A stretch of 12,934 nucleotides of DNA from Candidatus Kerfeldbacteria bacterium (GTDB lineage: Bacteria > Patescibacteriota > Patescibacteriia > Veblenbacterales > UBA10138): the NCBI GenBank assembly GCA_016217875.1, contig JACRFN010000011.1:1-12934 (forward strand). The letters are read 5' to 3'. Under the pieces are notes generated by a model. It had not been told where the DNA came from. It did no database searches and worked only from the letters and a program-made list of their open reading frames with translations. Positions 6,410 through 12,852 of the stretch are shown here, piece by piece (positions within the stretch are counted from its first letter, which is position 1; the number at the start of each line of letters is the position of its first letter). The translations under genes were made by a program, and so were the position numbers.

Positions 6410-7932
6410 TAAGTTTCGTTAACGCGGGGACGGTATTGCAAAGCCTCAGCCAGATGGGTAGCTGTAACATCCGAGGCACCAGCTAAATCGGCAATGGTAC
6501 GGGCCACTTTAATAAGGCGGTGATAAACCCGGCCAGAAAGGTGATAACGATTTACCGCCGAGCGCAACAATTCCAGAGCGTCGGTTGGCAAGATAATGTA
6601 CTGCTTGAGATCAGTCAAAGTCATGGCGGCATTTAGTTTAACAGTGCCGGCAAAACGCCTGGCCTGAAACTGCCGGGCGGCCACCACCCGAGCCTGCACC
6701 GCGACAGACGGCTCAGCGGACGGCAATTCTAATTTTTCAAAAGGCAAGCGCGGCACCTCCACGCAAAGATCAAAACGATCAAGTAGGGGCCCGGAAAGCT
6801 TGCGCTGATAGCGATACACTTGGCCCGGAGTGCAGGTGCAAGGCTTGACCGGGTCACTGGCAAAACCACAAGGGCAGGGATTCATGGCACCGACCAAAAT
6901 AAACCGCGCCGGATAAGAAACAACTCCCGCCGCCCGCGATACTGTCATCAGACCATCTTCTAAGGGCTGACGTAAGCTTTCCAAGACGCTCCGCGGAAAC
7001 TCGGCCAACTCGTCCAAAAATAACACTCCGCGGTGCGCTAATGATATCTCACCCGGGCGGGGGTTGGAACCGCCGCCTACCACGGACACTTCCGAGGCTG
7101 TGTGATGAGGCGAACGAAAAGGACGTTCACGCACCAAAGGACGGGCTGGCGTTAAAAGCCCGGCTACGCTGTAAAGCTCAGTCACCTCCAACACCTCCTC
7201 ACGGGTAAGCGATGGCAAGATGGAAGCCAAGGCCCGGGCCAACAAAGTTTTACCGCTGCCGGGAGGACCAGACATCAACAGGTTATGGCCGCCGGCGGCC
7301 GCTATTTCTAAAGCCCGTTTGGCCTGCTCTTGCCCGCGAATGTGCTCTAAATCATAATCAGCCGCTAACTTAATTTGATTATCAGGCAACCGAGTGGCCG
7401 GTGCCTGCTTTAGGGCCGCCCGTCCGCTGAGATGCTCCAGTAACTCCGCCAGGGTAGCCGGAGCATAAACTTTTAAATCCTGCACCAAGGCGGCCTCGGC
7501 GGCGTTGGCTGGCGGCACAAACAAAGAACTAAAGCCTAAGCGACGTGCCGCCCGGGCCACCACCAAAACCCCCGGCACCGGGCGCAGTCTGCCCTCCAGC
7601 GACAATTCACCCATAAATAAACTGCCCTCCAGGCCTGACGCCGGCTCCAGCTGGCGCGAGGCGATTAGCAAAGACAAAGCTATGGGCAAATCATAACTTG
7701 AGCCCTCTTTTTTAACATCGGCCGGGGCTAAATTAACCGTTACCTTGGTGCGGGGAAAGTCGCAGCCGGAGTTTTTCAGGGCCGAGCGCACTCTCTCGCG
7801 AGCCTCCTCAACCGCCTTATCCGGCAGGCCGACAATAAAGATGCCAGGCAGCTGCGAGGAAACGTCAGCCTCTACCTCAATAGGTAGGGCCACTAAACCG
7901 AAAACACCGGCGGTGAAGACCTTGGCTGACAT
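6409..7932 (-). CDS. comM: YifB/ComM family Mg-chelatase-like AAA+ ATPase
   Basis: A full-length 507-residue ComM/YifB protein. In naturally competent bacteria ComM is a hexameric helicase that promotes branch migration during integration of incoming DNA. The N-terminal ChlI-like domain with Lon-protease-type fold spans about 1-170. The AAA+ core has Walker A GPPGSGKT (222-229), RSPHHTAS (273-280), Walker B VLFLDE (303-308), a cysteine cluster CPC...CTC (353-367) and an arginine at 386 in GPLLDRFDL. A C-terminal helical domain follows. It starts three bases after the lspA stop with no clear Shine-Dalgarno, so translation is probably coupled. It is the last gene of dksA-lspA-comM. Its stop codon touches the inverted repeat at 6324-6409. 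Confidence 0.96.
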   Translation of the reverse strand: MSAKVFTAGVFGLVALPIEVEADVSSQLPGIFIVGLPDKAVEEARERVRSALKNSGCDFPRTKVTVNLAPADVKKEGSSYDLPIALSLLIASRQLEPASGLEGSLFMGELSLEGRLRPVPGVLVVARAARRLGFSSLFVPPANAAEAALVQDLKVYAPATLAELLEHLSGRAALKQAPATRLPDNQIKLAADYDLEHIRGQEQAKRALEIAAAGGHNLLMSGPPGSGKTLLARALASILPSLTREEVLEVTELYSVAGLLTPARPLVRERPFRSPHHTASEVSVVGGGSNPRPGEISLAHRGVLFLDELAEFPRSVLESLRQPLEDGLMTVSRAAGVVSYPARFILVGAMNPCPCGFASDPVKPCTCTPGQVYRYQRKLSGPLLDRFDLCVEVPRLPFEKLELPSAEPSVAVQARVVAARQFQARRFAGTVKLNAAMTLTDLKQYIILPTDALELLRSAVNRYHLSGRVYHRLIKVARTIADLAGASDVTATHLAEALQYRPRVNET

Positions 7933-7935
7933 AAA

Positions 7936-8382
7936 CTACCAAAGCATAAAGGCTAACCCCAACACCAAATAAACATCAGCCAGATTCCAAGACAAACTGC
8001 CCAGCCGCCAAACATCAACCACCCCGCCGGCCCACATTCTATCCAGCAAGTTGCTGTAACCGCCGATAAACATCAAACCGGCCGCCATTAATTTAAACAA
8101 TTCGTCTCGTTGCCAGGCGCGCCAGGCGAGCCCAGCCACCGCGCCCAAAGCCGCTATGGCTGAAACTATTAGAACCGGCCAGGGCCAAGACAAACTAAAA
8201 ACCCCGTCAACGTTAACGTAATAGGAAAAATAAAAAAGCCCTCCCTTACTATTTATGCCTATCTCAGCTAAGTGCTTAACCAAACGGTCGCTCAAAAACA
8301 ACCACAGCCCTAAAACAAAGACTAAGCCAGACGTTGTGGCGTTTATTTTTTTTTGAGTTGCTTGGCTTTGCATTGAACGCAT
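7936..8382 (-). CDS. lspA: Lipoprotein signal peptidase II
   Basis: A 148-residue membrane aspartyl protease that removes the signal peptide from diacylated prolipoproteins. Diagnostic motifs are SDRLVK (residues 31-36), GGYSNLLDRMWAGGVVDVW (107-125) carrying catalytic Asp114, and WNLADVYLVLG (132-142) carrying Asp136. Hydrophobic segments are near 17-37, 67-90, 97-110 and 132-147, as in the four-helix family. The ATG at 8380-8382 lies 40 bp inside the end of dksA; ATG 8371-8373 is also possible. Both start codons lie within dksA, so translational coupling is likely. The coding overlap includes a run of nine A residues discussed separately. Confidence 0.94.
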   Translation of the reverse strand: MRSMQSQATQKKINATTSGLVFVLGLWLFLSDRLVKHLAEIGINSKGGLFYFSYYVNVDGVFSLSWPWPVLIVSAIAALGAVAGLAWRAWQRDELFKLMAAGLMFIGGYSNLLDRMWAGGVVDVWRLGSLSWNLADVYLVLGLAFMLW

Positions 8383-8720
8383 GAACCTGACTCAGGCCGA
8401 GCCCGCAGACGGCGCCCGTCAATCTCTTGGCCGCAATATCGACATTGACCGTAAGTGCCTTTGGCCACACGCTCCAGCGCCGCGGTGACATCTTCCAGAG
8501 TTCGCTCCAGGGTACGCTCTAAGGATAAATTATCGGAAAAGGTTGCAACCTCAGAAGCGTTCTCGTCGTCCTTATTGCCATAGTCTGGAAAATCAGCCTC
8601 AAAACCACGTGCGTCATGCGCGCTATGACGGCCGACATCCTTAAGCTGGGCTACTAACTCGGTTTGTTTAACCTCCAGTAGCTTTTTCATTTCAGCTGTA
8701 AAGGCTTTATTCATAAGCAT
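8343..8720 (-). CDS. TraR/DksA-family zinc-finger protein
   Basis: A 125-residue protein with an N-terminal helix (about 5-30), a central acidic stretch DYGNKDDENASEVATF (46-61), a second helix rich in ERTLE repeats (65-88), and a C-terminal C4 zinc finger with C93, C96, C114 and C117 (CRYC...CVQC). In the family the coiled coil enters the RNA polymerase secondary channel and modulates initiation, often with ppGpp. The tip here does not show the DxxDxA of E. coli DksA, so the exact role is uncertain. The start may be ATG 8718-8720 or ATG 8712-8714. A promoter sits at 8737-8765. It leads dksA-lspA-comM and overlaps lspA by 40 bp. Confidence 0.92.
   Translation of the reverse strand: MLMNKAFTAEMKKLLEVKQTELVAQLKDVGRHSAHDARGFEADFPDYGNKDDENASEVATFSDNLSLERTLERTLEDVTAALERVAKGTYGQCRYCGQEIDGRRLRARPESGSCVQCKAKQLKKK
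8346..8354 (-). other. Nine-A slippery run at the dksA stop, in the dksA-lspA overlap
   Basis: On the coding strand dksA ends CTC AAA AAA AAA TAA. The nine A residues lie where lspA is already open in the -1 frame. Polymerase insertion of one A, or a -1 ribosomal slip on A-AAA-AAA, would bypass the dksA stop and continue into lspA. Whether this happens cannot be told from sequence. Confidence 0.6.
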
Positions 8721-8736
8721 AAGTTTATACCATCGG

Positions 8737-8765
8737 AGTATAGCACGGCTAAGCCTAAATTTCCA
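8737..8765 (-). promoter_or_regulatory. Candidate dksA operon promoter
   Basis: On the minus strand TGGAAA (8760-8765), a 17-bp spacer and TATACT (8737-8742) give four and five consensus matches. The predicted start near 8730 would leave a leader of only about 10-16 nt before the dksA ATG. Confidence 0.55.
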
Positions 8766-8817
8766 GACCAGGCCGCAGGCTCAAGCCATAAATACCTCTA
8801 ACAATTACCAGCTATTG

Positions 8818-8842
8818 AAAAAGGCGCCGATGAGGCGCCCTT
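8818..8842 (-). terminator. Intrinsic terminator of the 8818-9216 transcript
   Basis: On the minus strand GGCGCC (8834-8839), loop TCATC and GGCGCC (8823-8828) form a stem extended by A-U and G-U pairs, followed by five T (8818-8822). The plus strand has no T-tract after it, so orientation is clear. The 3' arm plus loop (8823-8832) is also perfectly complementary over 10 bp to 8870-8879, an alternative pairing that would dissolve the terminator. Confidence 0.8.
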
Positions 8843-9216
8843 CAAAAAATAAATTTAATAGAATGGCGACATCGGCGCCCATACGACGCTTGCGCTACCT
8901 AGTGAACCACTCATAGGGTTAGTCCCCGGGTAACTCACTAAGAATGTATCCTCAAGCGCCTTAGGCGCGTAACTCCGACCTATGTTAAGGTTACGCCGTT
9001 GTCTTACTACCATCCTTGTGGTCAGCTACCCCTTTAAAGAGGCACTGCCAATTTTTGTTTTTTGTTTCAAAATTTTTTTATGGCTCATGCGTCGGAGGCA
9101 CGAACCTGTATCAGGACAGTAGGAAGGAGCTAACCCCCTGGTCTTTTAATGGTGACAGTGTTAGGGGAACAGCTCCTCAATACCGTCTTTAAAATATTTA
9201 AAATTTTAGTTTTCTA
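8818..9216 (-). ncRNA. Uncharacterised structured RNA, about 400 nt
   Basis: The region lies between pnp and dksA, has no credible coding sequence, and is framed by a strong minus-strand promoter (9223-9251) and an intrinsic terminator (8818-8842). Internal helices include GGAGCT/AGCTCC with inner CCCC/GGGG (9126-9176), CCTG/CAGG (9105-9115), GCGTAAC/GTTACGC (8967-8973/8990-8996), GCGCC/GGCGC (8956-8968), TAGTGA/TCACTA enclosing GTTA/TAAC (8900-8940) and GGCG/CGCC (8865-8879). An A-rich single-stranded linker spans about 9048-9080. The size fits tmRNA or RNase P RNA, but their conserved sequences are absent. It may be an independent RNA, or a long leader of dksA-lspA-comM if the terminator is read through. 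Confidence 0.7.
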
Positions 9217-9222
9217 TATTGT

Positions 9223-9251
9223 AGTATAGCATACTTTTTTTCAATGGTCAA
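9223..9251 (-). promoter_or_regulatory. Strong sigma-70-type promoter for the non-coding RNA
   Basis: On the minus strand TTGACC (9246-9251), a spacer of exactly 17 bp containing a run of A, and TATACT (9223-9228) match the consensus at five of six positions each. This is the best promoter in the window. Initiation is expected near 9214-9217. Confidence 0.75.
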
Positions 9252-9408
9252 TAGTATAAATTAATCTTAACTTAGCCAAAAAGACCTCATTATGCCTGAG
9301 CACTATTAGTGCTCATTATCCACAAAAATAACAAGATATCCACAAGATACGCCAAACATACTGGGGTGTAAACCAGGGCAGGAAGCGCCTGCTTAAACGA
9401 ACTATTTG
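9252..9408. other. pnp 3' spacer with two hairpins
   Basis: Downstream of the pnp stop on the minus strand are GCAGG/CCTGC (9378-9382/9388-9392) and TGAGCAC/GTGCTCA (9297-9303/9309-9315). Neither is followed at once by a U-tract, so pnp transcription may end inefficiently or be trimmed back to these stems. The DnaA-box-like 9-mers lie between them. No ORF is seen. Confidence 0.5.
9316..9344 (+). other. Two DnaA-box-like 9-mers, same orientation, 20 bp apart
   Basis: TTATCCACA at 9316-9324 is identical to the bacterial DnaA-box consensus, and ATATCCACA at 9336-9344 differs at one position. Both point the same way, 20 bp start to start. AT-rich DNA lies about 100 bp away (9186-9220). This could be a replication-linked or DnaA-regulatory site, or chance. 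No dnaA, dnaN or rpmH is in the window. Confidence 0.45.
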
Positions 9409-11616
9409 TTAATGCCTGAAGTTGCGACTACGCGAACCGCCATTGGAACCGCCGTGGTTAGCTGGAGGAACATAACCCTCGGGCTTAGGCATAGTTTGCC
9501 GATGCGACAAGTTAATCCGCCCCATCTCGTCTATTTCAATGACCTTAACCTCCAGGGTATCTCCCACCTTAACCACGTCATTAACATTATTCACATAACC
9601 CCAAGCTAATTCTGAAACGTGGACCAGCCCTTCCTGACGCGGCAGAATTTCCACAAAAGCGCCAAAATTCATCAGGCGGGTTACTTTACCCTGGAAAACC
9701 TCTCCCACCCTAACCTCGCGCGTCAAATTCTTAATCCAAGCCACGGCTTTGTCCGAGGCTTCGGCGCTGACTGAGGTAATCATGACCAAACCATCATCCT
9801 CGATATCAATGGTCACGCCGGTGGCGTCAATAATCTCATTGATAATCTTGCCGCCTGGGCCAATGACATCGCGAATACGATCCACCGGAATGCGGAAAGA
9901 CACAATGCGCGGGGCGTAGGGTGAAAACTCCGGCCGCGGTGAACTGATGGCCTCGGCCATAGCGGCCAAAATTTTCAAACGAGCTACGCGCGATTGCTGC
10001 AAAGCCTGCTCCAGAACAGCAAAGGCCACACCGCCGAGTTTAATGTCCAATTGAATGGCCGTCACACCCTTGGCCGTGCCAGCCACTTTAAAATCCATGT
10101 CACCGCCATAATCTTCAACACCCTGGATATCGGTCAGGATGGCGTAACGTGAATGGTCTTTGGGGTCGGTGATAAGTCCCATGGCTACGCCGGCTACGGC
10201 CGCACTGATAGGCACACCGGCATCCATCAAAGCCAGGGAGGAACCGCAAATTGAAGCCTGCGAAGACGAGCCATTGGAGGAAAGAACCTCCGAAACCACA
10301 CGGATAGTATAAGGAAACTTTTCCTTGTCCTGTGGAATAACCGGCAAGAGGGCCTTTTCGGCCAAAGCGCCGTGACCAATTTCACGCCTTCCCGGTGAAC
10401 GCACAGATTTTGCTTCACCCACCGAATAGCCTGGAAAATTGTAATGATGCATAAAGCGCTTCTTGCCTTCCTCCTCCATACCATCCAAAGTCTGTTCGGC
10501 CCCGGGCGCGCCTAAGGTCACAATGGAAAGAACCTGGGTGGCGCCCCGCTGAAACAAACCGGAGCCGTGAGTACGCGGCAAAACGCCCACCTCGGCCGAT
10601 AAAGGCCTGACTTCATCCAATTTACGACCATCAACACGCATGCCCTGAGACAGCACCATGGCTCTGGCGGCTTGGTCCAAAAACTCGTCCACTAATTTAA
10701 GACCTTGGGTCCGGGCTTCTTTAGACACTTCATTATCGGCCTTCAGAGATTCTTCCAAGCCGGTCATTATCTTATTTAAGGTGTCATGATATAACCCCTT
10801 ACTGCCAGCTTGCCACAGGGCCTCAAATTTACCAGCTAAACAACCGGCCACTTTTTGGCGTAGCTGGGCTTGGGCCGCAGCTTCCTCGGGCTTAAGCTCA
10901 GGCTCGGCTCTTTTAGCCTGGCCGCAAGTCTTAATGATTTCTTGCAAGAAGGGGAACAGTTTGGCGGCCTGCTTATGGCCAAAAGCAATGGCCTGGGCCA
11001 TTATCTCCTCCGGCACCTCGCTGGCGCCGGCTTCTATCATGACCAGTTGGTCGGCCGTGCCAGCCACAAAAACCTCCAGCTCTGATTTGTCACGCGCCTC
11101 ATAGGATGGATTTAGCACCCACTCACCGTTAATTCGCCCCACACGGACGCAGGCTACCGGTCCATTCCAAGGGATAGGCGAAATAGCCAAAGCGATAGAG
11201 GCGCCCAACAAAGCCGGCAGGTCAGGATCATTCTCATGGTCCACCGACAGCACCGTCATCATAACCTCCACGTCACGTCGTTCAATGTCGCGGAACAAAG
11301 GCCTGATGGAGCGATCAATTAAACGGGCGGTCAAGACAGCCTCATCGGTGGGTCGGCCTTCACGTTTAATAAAACGCGAGCCCTTTATCTTGCCCGCGGC
11401 GTAAAGCCGCTCTTCATAATCAACCGTCAGGGGAAAAAAATCCGTGCCCTCGCGCGGGCTCTCGGCTTGTACGGCCGTAGCCAAAACGACGGTATCACCA
11501 TACTGAACAGTGCACGCACCGTGGGCTTGACCAGCCAACTTGCCTACTTCTACCCGTAATTTACGCCCGGCTAGTTCTTGCTCAAAAAACTTAATCTCAC
11601 TCTTATTGTCTGACAT
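9409..11616 (-). CDS. pnp: Polyribonucleotide nucleotidyltransferase (PNPase)
   Basis: The chosen ATG 11614-11616 gives 735 residues starting MSDNKSEIKFF, with an AGGA eight bases and AAAGG two bases upstream. The frame is open 36 codons further, but that part overlaps a leader hairpin and does not look like family sequence. PNPase is a trimeric 3'-5' phosphorolytic exoribonuclease of RNA decay. Two RNase PH domains (about 12-145 and 325-520) flank an all-helical domain. The second carries GSGLFQRGATQVLS and the acidic catalytic cluster VEDYGGDMDFK (about residues 501-510). A KH domain with VIGPGGK (about 584-590) and an S1 domain (about 637-705) follow, then a Gly/Asn/Arg-rich tail. Gene order rpsO...pnp is the usual bacterial one, here with a NYN nuclease gene between. 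Confidence 0.97.
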   Translation of the reverse strand: MSDNKSEIKFFEQELAGRKLRVEVGKLAGQAHGACTVQYGDTVVLATAVQAESPREGTDFFPLTVDYEERLYAAGKIKGSRFIKREGRPTDEAVLTARLIDRSIRPLFRDIERRDVEVMMTVLSVDHENDPDLPALLGASIALAISPIPWNGPVACVRVGRINGEWVLNPSYEARDKSELEVFVAGTADQLVMIEAGASEVPEEIMAQAIAFGHKQAAKLFPFLQEIIKTCGQAKRAEPELKPEEAAAQAQLRQKVAGCLAGKFEALWQAGSKGLYHDTLNKIMTGLEESLKADNEVSKEARTQGLKLVDEFLDQAARAMVLSQGMRVDGRKLDEVRPLSAEVGVLPRTHGSGLFQRGATQVLSIVTLGAPGAEQTLDGMEEEGKKRFMHHYNFPGYSVGEAKSVRSPGRREIGHGALAEKALLPVIPQDKEKFPYTIRVVSEVLSSNGSSSQASICGSSLALMDAGVPISAAVAGVAMGLITDPKDHSRYAILTDIQGVEDYGGDMDFKVAGTAKGVTAIQLDIKLGGVAFAVLEQALQQSRVARLKILAAMAEAISSPRPEFSPYAPRIVSFRIPVDRIRDVIGPGGKIINEIIDATGVTIDIEDDGLVMITSVSAEASDKAVAWIKNLTREVRVGEVFQGKVTRLMNFGAFVEILPRQEGLVHVSELAWGYVNNVNDVVKVGDTLEVKVIEIDEMGRINLSHRQTMPKPEGYVPPANHGGSNGGSRSRNFRH

Positions 11617-11655
11617 AACCTTTGTCCTGCTGTAAGTCGGTGCCAGGAGCCTGGG

Positions 11656-11710
11656 GTTATTTGAACGGAGCTCTTGAGGTGCCAAACCTCCCGACCTCGC
11701 TTCAAATAAC
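11656..11710 (-). promoter_or_regulatory. Long hairpin in the pnp 5' leader
   Basis: A perfect 10-bp stem, GTTATTTGAA with TTCAAATAAC (11656-11665/11701-11710), encloses GAGGT/ACCTC (11676-11680/11686-11690) and a few intervening pairs. It ends about 40 nt before the pnp start codon. In E. coli a pnp leader stem-loop is cut by RNase III and then degraded with PNPase, giving autoregulation. The same logic here is inference from position and shape only. Confidence 0.65.
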
Positions 11711-11773
11711 AGTACACCCGCCAACCGCTTAACTTAATAAAATCTAATAATAACTATTTGACGTTTATTTATA

Positions 11774-12307
11774 CTATCGTCCACGTACACGCGTCACCCG
11801 AGCTTTGGTGGAACGTATGGTGAAAGTGTCATTACGGCTCTCTAGATCGAAAAATTCATCGGCCTGCTCGCGCAACTTAGCCGAGGCAGTATCGCTGAAA
11901 GCCATCACCTCCACCCGTATGCCCAAAAACTGCAAGAATTGCACCAAGGGCACAAAATCGCCATCGCCGGTGGCCAAGACCACCACATCGAGCTTAGGGG
12001 ACATAGAGATGGCATCAATGGCCAAACCAACGTCCCAATCGCCTTTCTTGGCCCCGCCGACAAACACCTGCAAATCTTTTATCTTCAGCTCAAAACCCTG
12101 CTTGTCCAAAGCCTCAAAAAATTTGGCTTCTTCAGGCGCTTCGGCCTTGACTACGTAGGCGATGGCGCGAATAAGTTTGCGGCCGCTGACAGCCTGCTCC
12201 AAGATGGCACCAAAATTCGCCCGCGCCCCATAAAGGTTGCGGGCCGAATAGTACATGTTCTGCACATCAACGAAGACGCCGACGCGCTGATCTTTATGCT
12301 TTAGCAT
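11774..12307 (-). CDS. NYN-domain (LabA/DUF88, PIN-like) putative ribonuclease
   Basis: A 177-residue protein with a single NYN domain. The acidic residues expected for the PIN-like metal site are present: D14 in VFVDVQN, D90/D92 and D98 in KGDWDVGLAID, and D115/D117 in TGDGDFVPL. The TGDGDF motif and the following LVQFLQFLGIRVEV strand-helix are characteristic. A basic C-terminal tail (STKARVTRVRGR) may bind RNA. The family is thought to cleave RNA in a metal-dependent way; the target here is unknown. It begins 10 bp after the rpsO stop and ends 157 bp before the true pnp start on the same strand. It therefore sits between two conserved partners of translation and RNA decay and may join RNA processing with PNPase. 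No strong Shine-Dalgarno is seen. Confidence 0.88.
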   Translation of the reverse strand: MLKHKDQRVGVFVDVQNMYYSARNLYGARANFGAILEQAVSGRKLIRAIAYVVKAEAPEEAKFFEALDKQGFELKIKDLQVFVGGAKKGDWDVGLAIDAISMSPKLDVVVLATGDGDFVPLVQFLQFLGIRVEVMAFSDTASAKLREQADEFFDLESRNDTFTIRSTKARVTRVRGR

Positions 12308-12317
12308 GAACTAAAAA

Positions 12318-12659
12318 CTATTCCCCGTGATGTTCCTCGGCCACTGCCTCTTCTTCAATCAATTCCGGCAACGTCTGGGGTACGGCTGAAATTTTTACCT
12401 TAAGTTTAAGTTTATGAGTTAGCTCCTCAAAACTCTTAACATTCTCGCGCTGCAAAAACTTGAGCAAACGACGGCGTTGGCCGACCTTTTTTATCAAGCC
12501 GCGTCGCGAGGAAAAATCTTTCTTGTGATCTTTAAGGTGTTCGGTCAGACGTCTAATCTCCTCGGTCAGAATGGCAATCTGCACTTCGGCTGAACCGGTA
12601 TCCTGTTCATGTGTTTTAAACTTCTTGATTATTTTATCCTTGGCTTCTTTATCGAGCAT
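12318..12659 (-). CDS. rpsO: 30S ribosomal protein S15 with acidic C-terminal extension
   Basis: Residues 1-89 match S15, a four-helix protein that binds 16S rRNA early in assembly of the small-subunit platform. The central signature HLKDHKKDFSSRRGL (41-55) and RRRLLKFL (62-69) is clear. At 113 residues it is about 24 longer than the usual 89; the extra tail (PELIEEEAVAEEHHGE) is acidic. The start is ATG 12657-12659, with AAGGAG at 12667-12672 seven bases upstream, the best Shine-Dalgarno in the window. A promoter (12752-12780) and a structured leader (12681-12729) precede it. The NYN gene and pnp follow. Confidence 0.97.
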   Translation of the reverse strand: MLDKEAKDKIIKKFKTHEQDTGSAEVQIAILTEEIRRLTEHLKDHKKDFSSRRGLIKKVGQRRRLLKFLQRENVKSFEELTHKLKLKVKISAVPQTLPELIEEEAVAEEHHGE

Positions 12660-12680
12660 ACAAACTCTCCTTTAAAGTAT

Positions 12681-12729
12681 CCGCCTTGCCTAGTAACGGA
12701 TGGACATGTCCTGTTACCGAGTCAAGCGG
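12681..12729 (-). promoter_or_regulatory. Structured rpsO leader, possible S15 autoregulatory RNA
   Basis: On the minus strand CCGCTTG (12723-12729) pairs with CAAGGCGG (12681-12688, one bulged G). The outer stem encloses a second, GTAAC/GTTAC (12713-12717/12693-12697), that continues past a bulged A into GGA/TCC. The structure ends about 8 nt before the Shine-Dalgarno. S15 represses its own mRNA through leader structures in several bacteria, with different folds. I infer the role from position and pairing, not from a match to a known S15 motif. Confidence 0.55.
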
Positions 12730-12751
12730 TAGGTAAGTAGTAAACGCCAGT

Positions 12752-12780
12752 ACTCTAACACGAAGCCTAAATAAAATCAA
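12752..12780 (-). promoter_or_regulatory. Candidate rpsO promoter
   Basis: On the minus strand TTGATT (12775-12780), exactly 17 bp, then TAGAGT (12752-12757). Each hexamer matches four of six consensus positions. Transcription would begin near 12745, giving a leader of about 86 nt that contains the 12681-12729 fold. Confidence 0.5.
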
Positions 12781-12823
12781 GCGGTCTTAGCCATTGCCGA
12801 ATTCTATCCGTAGTGCCCCACCT

Positions 12824-12852
12824 TTGATACCCGAGCATAGCTTGGCTAAACT
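12824..12852 (+). promoter_or_regulatory. Promoter of the IS30-like transposase, giving an almost leaderless mRNA
   Basis: TTGATA (12824-12829), a 17-bp spacer and TAAACT (12847-12852) match five and four of six positions. The predicted start, about 12858-12860, is one to three bases before the ATG at 12861. No Shine-Dalgarno is present, consistent with leaderless translation. Confidence 0.5.

Noticed and set aside
9026..9088. A 20-codon minus-strand ORF, Lys-rich, inside the non-coding RNA
   Set aside because: There is no Shine-Dalgarno, it runs through an A-rich linker that gives lysines by composition, and its end matches no known tag peptide.
9085..9140. Plus-strand sequence CAGGACAGTAGGAAGGAGC resembling the SRP RNA helix 8 region
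   Set aside because: The CC-GGAA-GG apical stem and the AGCAGC internal-loop strand do not form here, and promoter and terminator point to the minus strand.
8818..9216. tmRNA or RNase P RNA
   Set aside because: No tRNA-like ends, no TTCGA T-arm, no ALAA-type tag frame, and neither GAGGAAAGTCC nor ACAGAACCCGGCTTA-like blocks are seen on either strand.
11617..11724. N-terminal extension of PNPase by 36 residues
   Set aside because: The open frame runs through the leader hairpin, the residues do not look like the family, and ATG 11614-11616 has a good ribosome-binding site.
11939..12304. Plus-strand ORF of 121 codons opposite the NYN gene
   Set aside because: Antisense shadow of a gene with intact catalytic motifs; no ribosome-binding site or domain.
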